From GCA-2718035 sp964435285 (GTDB taxonomy: Bacteria; Bacteroidota; Bacteroidia; Flavobacteriales; TMED113): a stretch of 41,671 bases of DNA. The notes beneath the pieces were generated by a model that was given only the letters and a program-made list of their open reading frames with translations, was not told the DNA's origin and ran no database searches. Location: the NCBI GenBank assembly GCA_964435285.1, contig CAYSYA010000012.1, positions 1-41,671 on the forward strand, given 5' to 3'. This document shows, piece by piece, positions 1 through 8,403 of this stretch (its first letter is position 1; each line of letters starts with the position of its first letter). Made by a program: the position numbers and the translations under genes.

Positions 1-55
1 CCAGTGACTTCTACCCTGTCAAGGTAACACTCTAAACCAACTGAGTTAATGACCC
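1..55 (-). tRNA. tRNA-Val(GAC), partial (3' part outside window)
   Basis: Read on the minus strand, the sequence begins GGGTCAT (acceptor stem), then TA, the D-arm ACTC...GAGT, and an anticodon arm TTACC-TTGACAG-GGTAG whose loop places GAC at positions 34-36, which decodes valine GUC/GUU. The variable loop and the start of the T-arm (CACTGG) run off the left edge, so the T-loop and acceptor 3' strand are not visible. Its 5' end lies 14 bases beyond the stop codon of the CNNM-domain gene on the same strand, so the two may be co-transcribed. The D-arm and variable region resemble the complete tRNA-Val(TAC) at 4408-4482. Confidence 0.85.
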
Positions 56-69
56 TAATTAATAATAGT

Positions 70-1128
70 TTAATTTTTTAATTTACTAATTATACTTCCC
101 TTTTCTTGTCTAGCTTTCCACCTTTCTTTAGCATATTTTTGCATGTCAACAATTTCATCATTCTCATCAGTAATTTCAAGGCCAAGTAAAGTTTCAATAA
201 CATCTTCCATAGTAACAATTCCGTCTATACCACCGTATTCATCAATAACAATAGCAATATGCTCTTTTTTTGCAACTAATTTATCCCACAAGTTAAGTAA
301 TGTAACATTACTTGGAACCCTCAATACATCTCTTTTAAATTTTTTAATTAAAATGTCATTTGAATCTTTTTCATCTGTAAGTTTCTCTAAAACGTCTTGT
401 AAAAAAATATATCCAGTAATTTTTTCATTTTGATTATTATAAGTTGGTATTCTTGAAAAATTCAAAAACTTTTTTTCATTTTGAAATTCTAATAAAGAGG
501 AATTTTCATCAACTGATACTACAACAACTCTTGGGGTCATTATTTCAGTTACTTTAATTTTTTGAAGCTTTAAAATATTTTGAATTATTTTATTTTCGTT
601 TTCTGAAAAAACTCCTTCATCAGTACCGATTTTTGCTAGAGCAGAAATCTCCTCTCTACTAGTTGTTTCATCTTTTTTGTTTTGAGAAATAATTTTTGTT
701 ATTTGAATAGAAAAAATTACAAGAGGATAAGTAATAAATAACATTACTTTAATTATATAAAAATTTACTTTAGATAAACTTCTCCAGTATCTCGCACCCA
801 TTGTTTTAGGAATAATTTCAGTGATAACAAGTATTAACAATGTTAGTATTGCAGAAGTAACGCCTAAATATGCCTCACCAAATTCTTCAACTGCCTTAGC
901 CCCAACTCCAGCCGCACCAATTGTGTGAGCAATAGTATTAAGGGATAAAATTGCGGACAACGGTCTATCAATATCATTTTTTAATTTTAAAAAGGAATTA
1001 GCCCAACTTTGTTTTTCTTTGATAGAGGTTAAAAAAGTTTTTGGTGTTGATAGCAAAACTGATTCTGCAAGCGAACATAAAAAAGAAACAAATAGAGCTA
1101 AAAATAAATAGGCAATTAATTCACTCAT
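70..1128 (-). CDS. CNNM/CBS-domain membrane protein (TlyC/CorB-like)
   Basis: This is an inner-membrane protein of the CNNM family (formerly DUF21, often annotated hemolysin-related or CorC/TlyC), implicated in magnesium or cation transport and homeostasis. Four hydrophobic segments at about residues 3-25, 56-76, 88-108 and 121-147 make the CNNM domain. They are followed by the IMTPR motif (196-200) that opens a CBS pair, and by the diagnostic DEYGGIDGIVTMEDVIE (296-312). At 352 residues it ends soon after the second CBS, so the C-terminal CorC_HlyC domain common in longer relatives is absent; short versions are usual in Flavobacteriia as far as I recall. It lies 63 bases downstream of crtZ on the same strand, which may be incidental. 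The exact substrate cannot be told from sequence. Confidence 0.9.
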   Translation of the reverse strand: MSELIAYLFLALFVSFLCSLAESVLLSTPKTFLTSIKEKQSWANSFLKLKNDIDRPLSAILSLNTIAHTIGAAGVGAKAVEEFGEAYLGVTSAILTLLILVITEIIPKTMGARYWRSLSKVNFYIIKVMLFITYPLVIFSIQITKIISQNKKDETTSREEISALAKIGTDEGVFSENENKIIQNILKLQKIKVTEIMTPRVVVVSVDENSSLLEFQNEKKFLNFSRIPTYNNQNEKITGYIFLQDVLEKLTDEKDSNDILIKKFKRDVLRVPSNVTLLNLWDKLVAKKEHIAIVIDEYGGIDGIVTMEDVIETLLGLEITDENDEIVDMQKYAKERWKARQEKGSIISKLKN

Positions 1129-1191
1129 ATATACATCAAATTACAATTTATTTATGATTTTTTATGAAAATTTATTTGGTAAAAGATAATA

Positions 1192-1644
1192 CTATGGTTT
1201 AAACCAATACTTTATAGGAAAAAAAAGCATACCAAAATTTTCACCATTTTCTTTTTTTAAATTTTTGTGATGAATCTTATGAGCTCTTCGAAGGGCATTT
1301 AAATAACGAGATGAAGTATTCCTAAAGATTTTTGACCTTTGATGAATAAATAAGTCATGTATTAAAAAATAAGCAAAGCCATATAATGTTATACCTAAAC
1401 CAATCCAAAAAAACGTTGTGTACTCAGGAAGCCCTATTAATATTGAAATGATACCTGGTGCAGCAAAAATTAAAAAAAAACTATCGTTTTTTTCAAATAA
1501 TTGATCTTTATTAGGTTGATGATGATCTTTATGTAAATTCCAAAGAAAACCATGCATAATATATTTATGAGCAAACCATGCTACAAATTCCATAAATATA
1601 AATGCACAAAAAGTTATACCTATATTAATTAAAATACTAATCAT
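1192..1644 (-). CDS. crtZ: Beta-carotene 3-hydroxylase CrtZ
   Basis: CrtZ is a membrane di-iron hydroxylase of the fatty-acid-hydroxylase superfamily that adds 3-OH groups to beta-carotene, giving beta-cryptoxanthin and zeaxanthin. The four histidine clusters are all present: HKYIMH (26-31), HKDHH (38-42), HDLFIH (96-101) and HKIHH (122-126), set among hydrophobic segments at about 3-24, 55-72 and 74-97. Its 150 residues is a normal short bacterial CrtZ length. The start codon lies inside the end of the preceding small gene (8-base overlap), making it the last gene of the crtI-crtB-unknown-crtZ operon. No lycopene cyclase is encoded in the window, although CrtZ needs cyclised carotene, so crtY or an equivalent must lie elsewhere. 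Confidence 0.93.
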   Translation of the reverse strand: MISILINIGITFCAFIFMEFVAWFAHKYIMHGFLWNLHKDHHQPNKDQLFEKNDSFFLIFAAPGIISILIGLPEYTTFFWIGLGITLYGFAYFLIHDLFIHQRSKIFRNTSSRYLNALRRAHKIHHKNLKKENGENFGMLFFPIKYWFKP

Positions 1645-2044
1645 TTAAAACAATTTTTTGGTAATTATTGCCATTATTTAAAATAAATAAACTGTCTTCA
1701 TATAAGTTACTGTTATAGTTTAGAAAATTTGGTAAATTTTTTTGTAAACAAAACCTTAACCATCTAGACTCAACAAATTTAGGGTTTTTATTTATTACTT
1801 CATCTAATTTTTTCCTTCCCTTTTTAAATAATGATATTTTTGAAAAAGTAGATTTTTCATGCTTAGCTTTTAAAATCAAACCAGCGCCTAAATAAGCTTT
1901 TTGTTTTTCATTTTTTTCATCAGAACAATAACTTATCAAAGAATCACAGGAAATTTTATTAGTTACTGATCTCTCAAATAATTTATTTAATTCATCACTT
2001 TGTGAAAAAATAAAAATTGGAAATAGAAAATAAAATAATCTCAT
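1637..2044 (-). CDS. Small secreted protein of unknown function within the crt operon
   Basis: I do not recognise a characterised family. The 135-residue product starts with a short signal peptide (hydrophobic residues 2-13, ending FSQ at 13-15, a typical Bacteroidota cleavage context). A predominantly helical, charged region with two Cys in SCDSLISYCSD follows, then a stretch around KNPKFVESRWLRF that could form a helical TPR-like hairpin. It overlaps crtB by four bases (ATGA) and crtZ by eight, so it is translationally coupled to both. I recall similar small proteins at this position in other flavobacterial carotenoid clusters; that suggests a conserved role linked to pigment, but the role is unknown. 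It could be a periplasmic or membrane-associated accessory factor. Confidence 0.75.
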   Translation of the reverse strand: MRLFYFLFPIFIFSQSDELNKLFERSVTNKISCDSLISYCSDEKNEKQKAYLGAGLILKAKHEKSTFSKISLFKKGRKKLDEVINKNPKFVESRWLRFCLQKNLPNFLNYNSNLYEDSLFILNNGNNYQKIVLND

Positions 2045-2880
2045 TGTTTAATAAAATAATTTTTAACAATTGAAGAAATCATTAAAATGAATTTTTTTGT
2101 ATTTGAAATTCGAACACGTTTTTTTAAAATAATTTCTGGCTTTATTTTTTTAATTTTTTCAAATAATTTCAAATAATAAATGTAAGCTAAATATACTCCT
2201 AATCTTGCATCAGAAGGCAATAATTTAATCCCTAAATACCCATCATCAAAATCTTTTTGAATATCTGATTCAATCTCTTTTTTTTCTTTAGAATTAAAAT
2301 TTGATAAATTAATATTAGGAAAATAAGTTCGACCTAATTCATGGTAATCATCTTTTATGTCTCTTAAAAAATTAATTTTTTGAAAAGCAGAACCTAATTT
2401 TTGTGCACTATTTGATAATTTTTTATAAAGCTTATCATCTCCATCAACAAATACCTTTAAACACATTAAACCAACAACTTCTGCTGAACCTAAAATATAT
2501 TTTTCATATTCTTTTTGATCATAATTTTTTTCAGAATCTAAATCCATTTTCATACTGTAAATAAACTGTTTAATTAATTTGTGATCAATATTATATTTAT
2601 TTACAACCCATTGAAAACTATTTAAAATAGGGTTCATACTTATCCCATCTTTAATAGAGTTAAAACAATTTTTTTCAAATTGAACAAGTAATTTTTTCTT
2701 ATCATAATCATGAAAACCATCTACAATTTCGTCAGCAAAACGAACAAAACCATAAATACTATATATAGGTTCATGGAATTTTTTTGATAACATTTTAATA
2801 CCTAACGAAAAACTAGTACTATAAGTTTTTGTTGTTAGCTCACTAGTTTTTAAGGACAATTTATCAAAAGTTGATTTCAT
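2041..2880 (-). CDS. crtB: Phytoene synthase CrtB
   Basis: CrtB condenses two geranylgeranyl diphosphates head-to-head into phytoene, the committed step of C40 carotenoid synthesis. The isoprenoid-synthase signatures are visible: the first Asp-rich motif DEIVD (50-54) within FVRFADEIVDGFHD, and the second in NFLRDIKDDYHELGRTYFP (170-188), both of which bind diphosphate-Mg2+. The length of 279 residues fits the family. The start codon overlaps the crtI stop (ATGA) and its stop overlaps the start of the next gene in the same way, so the operon is tightly coupled. Squalene or hydroxysqualene synthases are related, but the crtI/crtZ neighbours settle the assignment. Confidence 0.95.
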   Translation of the reverse strand: MKSTFDKLSLKTSELTTKTYSTSFSLGIKMLSKKFHEPIYSIYGFVRFADEIVDGFHDYDKKKLLVQFEKNCFNSIKDGISMNPILNSFQWVVNKYNIDHKLIKQFIYSMKMDLDSEKNYDQKEYEKYILGSAEVVGLMCLKVFVDGDDKLYKKLSNSAQKLGSAFQKINFLRDIKDDYHELGRTYFPNINLSNFNSKEKKEIESDIQKDFDDGYLGIKLLPSDARLGVYLAYIYYLKLFEKIKKIKPEIILKKRVRISNTKKFILMISSIVKNYFIKQ

Positions 2881-4349
2881 AAAATAGGTTTTTTTTCACT
2901 AACATATTTAGCAACAATTTGCCCAGAAATTAATGAGGGAGGGACTCCGGGACCAGGAACTGTCAATTGTCCAGTGTAAAATAAGTTAGAAAGCTTTTTA
3001 TTAATTATACTTGGTTTAAAATTTGCTGTTTGAAAAAGAGTATTTGCCAAACCATACGCATTTCCTTTGTAAGCATTATAATCTTCAATGAAATCATTTA
3101 CACAGTAATCTTTTTTGTACTCAATAAAATCAGAAATATTTTCCCCACAATAATGTTCCAACCTTTTTAGAATTAAATTAAAATAATAATTTCTTAATTC
3201 ATTGCTATCTTTTAAACCTGGAGTAATAGGAACAAGTAAAAAAACATTTTCTTTTCCATCAGGTGCAGTAAATGAATCTGTTTTTGATGGACAACAAGCA
3301 TAAAATAAAGGATCTTTTGGCCATACTTTTTTTGTGTAAACTTCACTTATATGTTGATCAATATTTGCGTCAAAAAAAAGATTATGATGTATTAATTTAT
3401 TTAATTTTTTATTTATTCCTAAATAAAAAAGTAAACAGGATGGTGAAAATGTTTTTTTTGACCAATATTTTTCAGAGTAATTTCTATATTTTTTTGGAAG
3501 TAATTTATTTTCAATATGGTGATAATCAGCTGAACCAATCAATACATCAGTTGAAAATAAATTATTTTTTGTTTTTACTTCTTTAACTTTGTTATTAGAA
3601 ATATTAATCTTCTCAACAGATTCTCCTAAATAAAATGTAACCCCTAATTCTTTACACAAATCACCCATTCCCTTGATTACTTGATGAAAACCACCCATAG
3701 GATAATATGTCCCTTGAATAAGGCCAGAGTAAGCCATCAAACTATACAATGCAGGGGTGTCTTTAGGTGCTGTACCTAAAAATAAAACTGGAAACTCTAA
3801 TAATGCTTTTAATTTAGGATGTTTAAAATATTTTGAAACATGAGATTTGTAAGACGAAAAAATTTGCAATCTAAATACATTTTTAAATAAATCTAATTTA
3901 CAGAATTCAAGCCATGATATTCCAGGTTGAAATACAACCGAATTCATTCCAAAACTATATTTAAACTCTGCCTCTTTCATAAATTTATCAAGCTTTACTG
4001 CAGAACCAGGTTCTATTTGATTAAATAAAGATTCCAACTTATCATAATTAGCAGGAATAACTAAATTACTTTGGTCCTGAAAAATAATTTGAAAACCAGG
4101 GTCCAATTTTAAAAGTTCATAATAATCACTTGTTGATTTTTTAAATTGTTTAAAGAAATTTTCAAAAACGTCAGGCATCCAATACCAACTAGGACCCATA
4201 TCAAAGTTAAATCCCTTTGCAGAAAATTGTCTTGCTCGACCACCAATTTGATTATGTTTTTCTAAAACCTGAACACTATATCCTTTGTTAGCTAATATAG
4301 CTGCTGTACTCAAACCAGCAAAACCACTTCCAATAATTGTTATATTCAT
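2877..4349 (-). CDS. crtI: Phytoene desaturase CrtI
   Basis: CrtI is an FAD-dependent, membrane-associated bacterial-type desaturase converting phytoene to lycopene (four steps) or neurosporene. The N-terminal dinucleotide-binding fold is clear, with GSGFAG (7-12), the acidic end of beta-2 at E30 and GGRAR (36-40). The C-terminal CrtI signature is present in FYTGQLTVPGPGVPPSLISG. At 490 residues it is standard length. It is the first gene of the crt operon. Only 21 bases separate its start from the T-run of the terminator after tRNA-Val, so any dedicated promoter must overlap the terminator or the tRNA. The number of desaturation steps cannot be read from sequence. Confidence 0.95.
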   Translation of the reverse strand: MNITIIGSGFAGLSTAAILANKGYSVQVLEKHNQIGGRARQFSAKGFNFDMGPSWYWMPDVFENFFKQFKKSTSDYYELLKLDPGFQIIFQDQSNLVIPANYDKLESLFNQIEPGSAVKLDKFMKEAEFKYSFGMNSVVFQPGISWLEFCKLDLFKNVFRLQIFSSYKSHVSKYFKHPKLKALLEFPVLFLGTAPKDTPALYSLMAYSGLIQGTYYPMGGFHQVIKGMGDLCKELGVTFYLGESVEKINISNNKVKEVKTKNNLFSTDVLIGSADYHHIENKLLPKKYRNYSEKYWSKKTFSPSCLLFYLGINKKLNKLIHHNLFFDANIDQHISEVYTKKVWPKDPLFYACCPSKTDSFTAPDGKENVFLLVPITPGLKDSNELRNYYFNLILKRLEHYCGENISDFIEYKKDYCVNDFIEDYNAYKGNAYGLANTLFQTANFKPSIINKKLSNLFYTGQLTVPGPGVPPSLISGQIVAKYVSEKKPIL

Positions 4350-4370
4350 AATAACTAAATTAGTTCATTC

Positions 4371-4404
4371 AAAAAAAAAACCTCACTGTATGTAAGGTTT
4401 TTAA
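4371..4404 (-). terminator. Intrinsic terminator after tRNA-Val
   Basis: On the minus strand the stem AAAACCT pairs with AGGTTTT around an 11-base loop and runs into about ten T residues. This is a textbook rho-independent terminator placed just after the 3' end of tRNA-Val(TAC) and 21 bases before the crtI start codon. It should end transcripts from the folC/tRNA side and insulate, at least partly, the crt operon. Confidence 0.75.
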
Positions 4405-4407
4405 TTG

Positions 4408-4482
4408 TGGGCGATACTGGATTCGAACCAGTGACCCCCTGCTTGTAAGGCAGGTGCTCTGAACCAACTGAGCTAATCGCCC
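4408..4482 (-). tRNA. tRNA-Val(TAC)
   Basis: A complete cloverleaf of 75 bases. The acceptor stem GGGCGAT/ATCGCCC, D-arm GCTC...GAGC, anticodon arm CCTGC-CTTACAA-GCAGG with anticodon TAC, and T-arm CTGG-TTCGAAT-CCAG are all present, with discriminator A. The 3' CCA is not encoded. It reads valine GUA and other GUN codons. It sits 34 bases downstream of folC on the same strand and just upstream of a terminator, so it may be transcribed with the gdh-nhaD-folC unit or from its own promoter. Confidence 0.97.
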
Positions 4483-4516
4483 TTATGAGTATGCAAATAT
4501 ATAAATCTTTCTCTTT

Positions 4517-5743
4517 TTATCTAAAAATAGATAAAACATCTGCAACAATAAAAGAACTTCCAGTAACAAATACCATTTCATCGTCAGACTTTTTATCAAT
4601 TATTTCCTTGACAGCATCAATTGGATTATTAAAAAGAAAAAAGTTTTTATTAATTGATTTAATAAGAGAAAAATATTTTTTTGGATTTAAGACTCTTGGG
4701 TTTGAACATGAACAAAAGTAATATGTAGCATCAAGATTTATAATTTTAAAAATTTCAATTAAATCTTTATCAGATGAAAAACCTAAAACAATATGTTTTT
4801 TTTTATTTTCTTTCCTTAACTGAGAAAAAACTGATTTTAAACCCTGTATATTATGGGCAATATCACAAATAATTAATGGTTTTTTCTGGATTATTGTCCA
4901 CCTTCCAATAAAAAAATTTTTTTTATAATAACTTTCTATAATTTTATAAGATTTATTTTTTGAAAATTTTATTCCCAATTGAGATAAAATAGATTTTGCA
5001 GACTTAACTAATTCAATGTTAAATAACTGATAACTTGGCAAATTTATATTAGAATATTTATTCACTATTTTTTTAGTGTAAAAAATTGATGAAGATAATT
5101 TTTTAGCTCTTTCAGAAAACACATTAATCACATCATTTTTATTTTGTGATGAAATTAACACAGGAATATTTTTTTTTATAATTCCTGCCTTTTCATTAGC
5201 AATTGAAATTAAATTATTTCCTAGAATATTAGCATGATCAAGAGAAACGCTGGTAATTATTGAAAGTATTGGGTGAATAACATTAGTTGAGTCTAATCTC
5301 CCACCTAACCCACATTCAATGATGGCGATATCAACATTTTTTTTATTAAAGAACCAAAACGCCATTGCTGTTGTAAACTCAAAAAAAGAAAAGTTAACAA
5401 ATTGGCTCAATGATTTAAATTTTTTTACAAATTGTATAACAGATTCTTTATCAATGTATTCATTATTTAATTGAATTCTCTCTCTAAAAGTCAATAGGTG
5501 AGGAGAAGTAAAAAGACCAACTCTATAATTTTGCTCTTTTAATAATTTTGACAACATATATGAAACAGATCCTTTTCCATTTGTGCCAGCTACATGAATA
5601 CATTTGAAGTTGTTTTGCGGATTACCAATCTTATTTAATAGATCAGAAATATTTTCTAAATTTTCTTTATAAGCAATTCTACCTTGATTTTGAAAAAATG
5701 GTAAATCATTACATAACCAATTTTCTACCTCATCATAATTCAT
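4517..5743 (-). CDS. folC: Folylpolyglutamate/dihydrofolate synthase FolC
   Basis: FolC is a cytoplasmic Mur-ligase-type ATPase that adds glutamate to dihydropteroate and/or to reduced folates. The P-loop GTNGKGS (53-59) lies within IHVAGTNGKGSVSYML. The FTSPHLLTFRERI substrate loop, ECGLGGRLDSTN, and SLDHANILGN...EKAGIIK (the conserved His and carbamylated-Lys region) all match the family. At 408 residues it is full length. It follows nhaD by 17 bases and is probably the last protein gene of the gdh-nhaD-folC transcription unit. pabB, another folate gene, is elsewhere in the window (16802-18094). Confidence 0.95.
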   Translation of the reverse strand: MNYDEVENWLCNDLPFFQNQGRIAYKENLENISDLLNKIGNPQNNFKCIHVAGTNGKGSVSYMLSKLLKEQNYRVGLFTSPHLLTFRERIQLNNEYIDKESVIQFVKKFKSLSQFVNFSFFEFTTAMAFWFFNKKNVDIAIIECGLGGRLDSTNVIHPILSIITSVSLDHANILGNNLISIANEKAGIIKKNIPVLISSQNKNDVINVFSERAKKLSSSIFYTKKIVNKYSNINLPSYQLFNIELVKSAKSILSQLGIKFSKNKSYKIIESYYKKNFFIGRWTIIQKKPLIICDIAHNIQGLKSVFSQLRKENKKKHIVLGFSSDKDLIEIFKIINLDATYYFCSCSNPRVLNPKKYFSLIKSINKNFFLFNNPIDAVKEIIDKKSDDEMVFVTGSSFIVADVLSIFR

Positions 5744-5760
5744 TAAAAAAATTTTGAAAA

Positions 5761-7101
5761 TTAAAATTTACAAACAAAAAGATTTTCTTTATTTAACTTT
5801 TTTTCAATAGTACTAGATTTCAATTTTGTGTCATTCTCATTTTTGTTTAACGCCCAGTAAGTTAAAGCTCCTGAAGCATATCCAATGAATGCCAAAAAAG
5901 TAATACGTCTTAAATACCAAAAAAAATCAATTTTTAAAATACCCATAATTGCTACTCCAGCTGCTGATCCAATTATTAAAACACTACCACCTGTTCCAGC
6001 ACAATAAGCTAAAAATTCCCAAAATGAGGAATCAACAATTTCTTTTGGATACATTTCTATAGCTCCAGCTACTAAAGGTACATTATCTACAATAGCAGAT
6101 AAAAGACCAATAATAAAGTTAATAATGAAAATATCTCCATTAAAACTAGATTTTAAATAACTAGCAACATTATCTAATGTTCCAATAGTTTGAAGGCCAT
6201 GTACGGCAAGTAGTATTCCTAAGAAAAAAAATATTGTTGGAATATCAATTTTTTTTACAGCACCAATTACAGTTAACTTTTTTCTTGTTTCATAAATTTT
6301 ATTTCTGTGTAAAATTTCAGTCACAATCCATATCACACCCAAACTAAGTAGCATGCCCATATATGGAGGCAAATCGGTAATTAGTTTAAATATTGGAACA
6401 AATAGTAAACCTAAAACACCTAAAAAGAAAATAAAATTTCTTTCATTAGAGGTTGTAACATCATCATCTTCAGTTCTATTATCATTCATTAACACATTTC
6501 CTTTCAGTTTTATAGAAGCATATAATAAGGGTATCACCATGCAAATAATACTTGGTATTATTGTTGACTTTATAATATTAACTGCTGTTACTTTTCCTTT
6601 TATCCATAACATAATTGTTGTCACATCCCCAATTGGAGACCAAGCCCCTCCCGCATTGGCAGCAATAATAATCATCCCACCAAAAAACCACAAATCATTT
6701 TTTTCTTTCATTATTTTACTAAGTAAAGCACCCATTACAATAGCTGCAGTCAAATTATCTAAAACAGCGGAAAAGAAAAAAGCAACAATAGACAAAATCC
6801 ATAATAACTTAACCCTTTTATTTGTAGTAATCCTATCAGTAATTATCTTAAAACCCTTGTGATTATCAACTAATTCAACAATAGTCATAGCACCTAATAG
6901 AAAAAATAAAATTTCTGATATATGTCCTACATGTTCGTGTAGCTGATATTTAAAATCTGGTGTATTCATCCCTAAAGCAATCAAGGCCCAACAAATAACA
7001 CCAGTTACTAGTGCAATAGATGCCTTATCTACACTAACAACATGCTCTAATGTTATAAAAATATACCCTAATACAAATACACTAATAATAAAAATCTCCA
7101 T
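5761..7101 (-). CDS. nhaD: Sodium/proton antiporter NhaD
   Basis: NhaD is an inner-membrane Na+/H+ antiporter of the ion-transporter superfamily (ArsB/NhaD), common in marine and halophilic bacteria, which extrudes Na+ at alkaline pH. About a dozen hydrophobic segments span most of the 446 residues. The two inverted-repeat halves carry the matching motifs LDNLTAAIVMG and VDNVPLVAGAIEMYP, the conserved Asp-Asn ion-binding signatures of the family, and GAWSPIGDVTT is also typical. It lies four bases after the dehydrogenase gene and 17 bases before folC, so all three are probably one transcript. The C-terminal 35 residues are soluble and less conserved. Confidence 0.93.
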   Translation of the reverse strand: MEIFIISVFVLGYIFITLEHVVSVDKASIALVTGVICWALIALGMNTPDFKYQLHEHVGHISEILFFLLGAMTIVELVDNHKGFKIITDRITTNKRVKLLWILSIVAFFFSAVLDNLTAAIVMGALLSKIMKEKNDLWFFGGMIIIAANAGGAWSPIGDVTTIMLWIKGKVTAVNIIKSTIIPSIICMVIPLLYASIKLKGNVLMNDNRTEDDDVTTSNERNFIFFLGVLGLLFVPIFKLITDLPPYMGMLLSLGVIWIVTEILHRNKIYETRKKLTVIGAVKKIDIPTIFFFLGILLAVHGLQTIGTLDNVASYLKSSFNGDIFIINFIIGLLSAIVDNVPLVAGAIEMYPKEIVDSSFWEFLAYCAGTGGSVLIIGSAAGVAIMGILKIDFFWYLRRITFLAFIGYASGALTYWALNKNENDTKLKSSTIEKKLNKENLFVCKF

Positions 7102-7105
7102 AGTT

Positions 7106-8335
7106 TTATTTTAATAATTTCTTTAATGCTATTTCTAATGCAACAGAGTTAATTCTTGTTTTTTTAGAACTTACACTATAACAATCTTTTAATGCTTTTT
7201 TAATTATTCTAGAACAGTCCTTAAATACTGAATCATCAGTAATTTCTTTTTTTCCAGACATTAAAAAATCAAAGGCTCTAGCCATACCACAATTGGAAAT
7301 GAAGTCCGGGATAATACTAATTTTATTATCACAAAACTCAGAAGTTGGGCCATAAAAAACTTCTTCATCAGCAAATGGAATATTAGCTCCTGCAGAAACT
7401 AGCTCTAACCCAGATTTAATTAATCTACTAATTTGTTCTTTTGTTACAATTCTAGAGGCAGCACCTGGAATAAAAATATCAGCATCTAAATCCCATATTT
7501 TTTTATTTATTTTCTTAAATGATTCCATTTCTGAACTGAAAAACTTATTTCCCTTTTTGTTTAAAAAAAACTGTCTAATTTCTTCAAAAGAAAATCCATT
7601 CTCATTTATTTGACCAGAGTTTTTATCGATTATTCCTATCACAGATGCACCTAACTGAGATAAATAATATGCAGCCGCTGATGCTACATTTCCCCATCCC
7701 TGAATAATAACTCTCTTTTTTCTTAAATCACCTCCCCACAAAGTATAATAATGCTTAACTGATTCTGCAACACCATATCCAGTTATCATATCAGCTATTA
7801 CATAATTTTTATTTAAATCTGGAGTATACTTTTTATTATCAATTCTTTTTTTAACTCCATATCTTAGTTGACCAATTCTATTAATTTTTTCTGCTGAATT
7901 TGGGGAGTAATGACCTGAGAAAACCCCTTCTTGAGGATGCCAAACTCCACAATCCTCTGTCATTGGAATTACTTCATGAACTTCATCAACATTTAAATCA
8001 CCTCCTGTACCATAATATGACTTTAATAATGGAGATACAGCTTTGAACCATCTTTTTAGAACATCTTTTTTTCTAGGATCTAATGGATCAAAATTAATTC
8101 CAGATTTTGCTCCTCCAATCTGTGGTCCGCAAACTGAAAACTTAACTTCCATTATTTTAGCTAATGATAGAACTTCATATTTATTTAATCCTTTTCTCAT
8201 TCTAGTCCCTCCTCCACAAGCTCCCCCTCTTAAAGAATTAATTACAACCCAACCCTCAGCATTAGACAAACTATCTTTCCATTCAAAAACAATTTCTGGA
8301 GACTTATTTTCATATTTTTTTAATAATTTTTTCAT
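7106..8335 (-). CDS. Glu/Leu/Phe/Val dehydrogenase family amino-acid dehydrogenase
   Basis: This cytoplasmic NAD(P)-dependent enzyme oxidatively deaminates an amino acid to its 2-oxo acid. The N-terminal dimerisation/substrate domain has GGGTRMR (41-47), the catalytic lysine K77 in GPQIGGAKSGINF, and the TGGDLN (110-115) catalytic Asp region. The C-terminal Rossmann domain has QGWGNVASAAAYYL (212-225). The 409-residue length and motifs resemble a flavobacterial branch of the family. Substrate choice (glutamate versus leucine or valine) cannot be decided by eye, so I give no symbol. It is first in a likely operon with nhaD and folC. Confidence 0.88.
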   Translation of the reverse strand: MKKLLKKYENKSPEIVFEWKDSLSNAEGWVVINSLRGGACGGGTRMRKGLNKYEVLSLAKIMEVKFSVCGPQIGGAKSGINFDPLDPRKKDVLKRWFKAVSPLLKSYYGTGGDLNVDEVHEVIPMTEDCGVWHPQEGVFSGHYSPNSAEKINRIGQLRYGVKKRIDNKKYTPDLNKNYVIADMITGYGVAESVKHYYTLWGGDLRKKRVIIQGWGNVASAAAYYLSQLGASVIGIIDKNSGQINENGFSFEEIRQFFLNKKGNKFFSSEMESFKKINKKIWDLDADIFIPGAASRIVTKEQISRLIKSGLELVSAGANIPFADEEVFYGPTSEFCDNKISIIPDFISNCGMARAFDFLMSGKKEITDDSVFKDCSRIIKKALKDCYSVSSKKTRINSVALEIALKKLLK

Positions 8336-8349
8336 AAAAAAAATTTAAT

Positions 8350-8357
8350 CAAAAATA
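8350..8357 (-). promoter_or_regulatory. Possible -7 box for the amino-acid dehydrogenase operon
   Basis: The minus strand reads TATTTTTG, an exact match to the Bacteroidota -7 consensus TAnnTTTG, 14 bases before the start codon at 8335. I see no good -33 TTTG at the usual distance. The implied leader is very short, so this is tentative in such AT-rich DNA. Confidence 0.28.
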
Positions 8358-8403
8358 AAAAGATTATTACTTATGCTGATGTAATATTTATTTTTTTTTA
8401 CAA

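Noticed and set aside
6353..6862. 169-codon plus-strand open frame inside nhaD
   Set aside because: It mirrors the transmembrane codons of the clear minus-strand antiporter and has no domain of its own.
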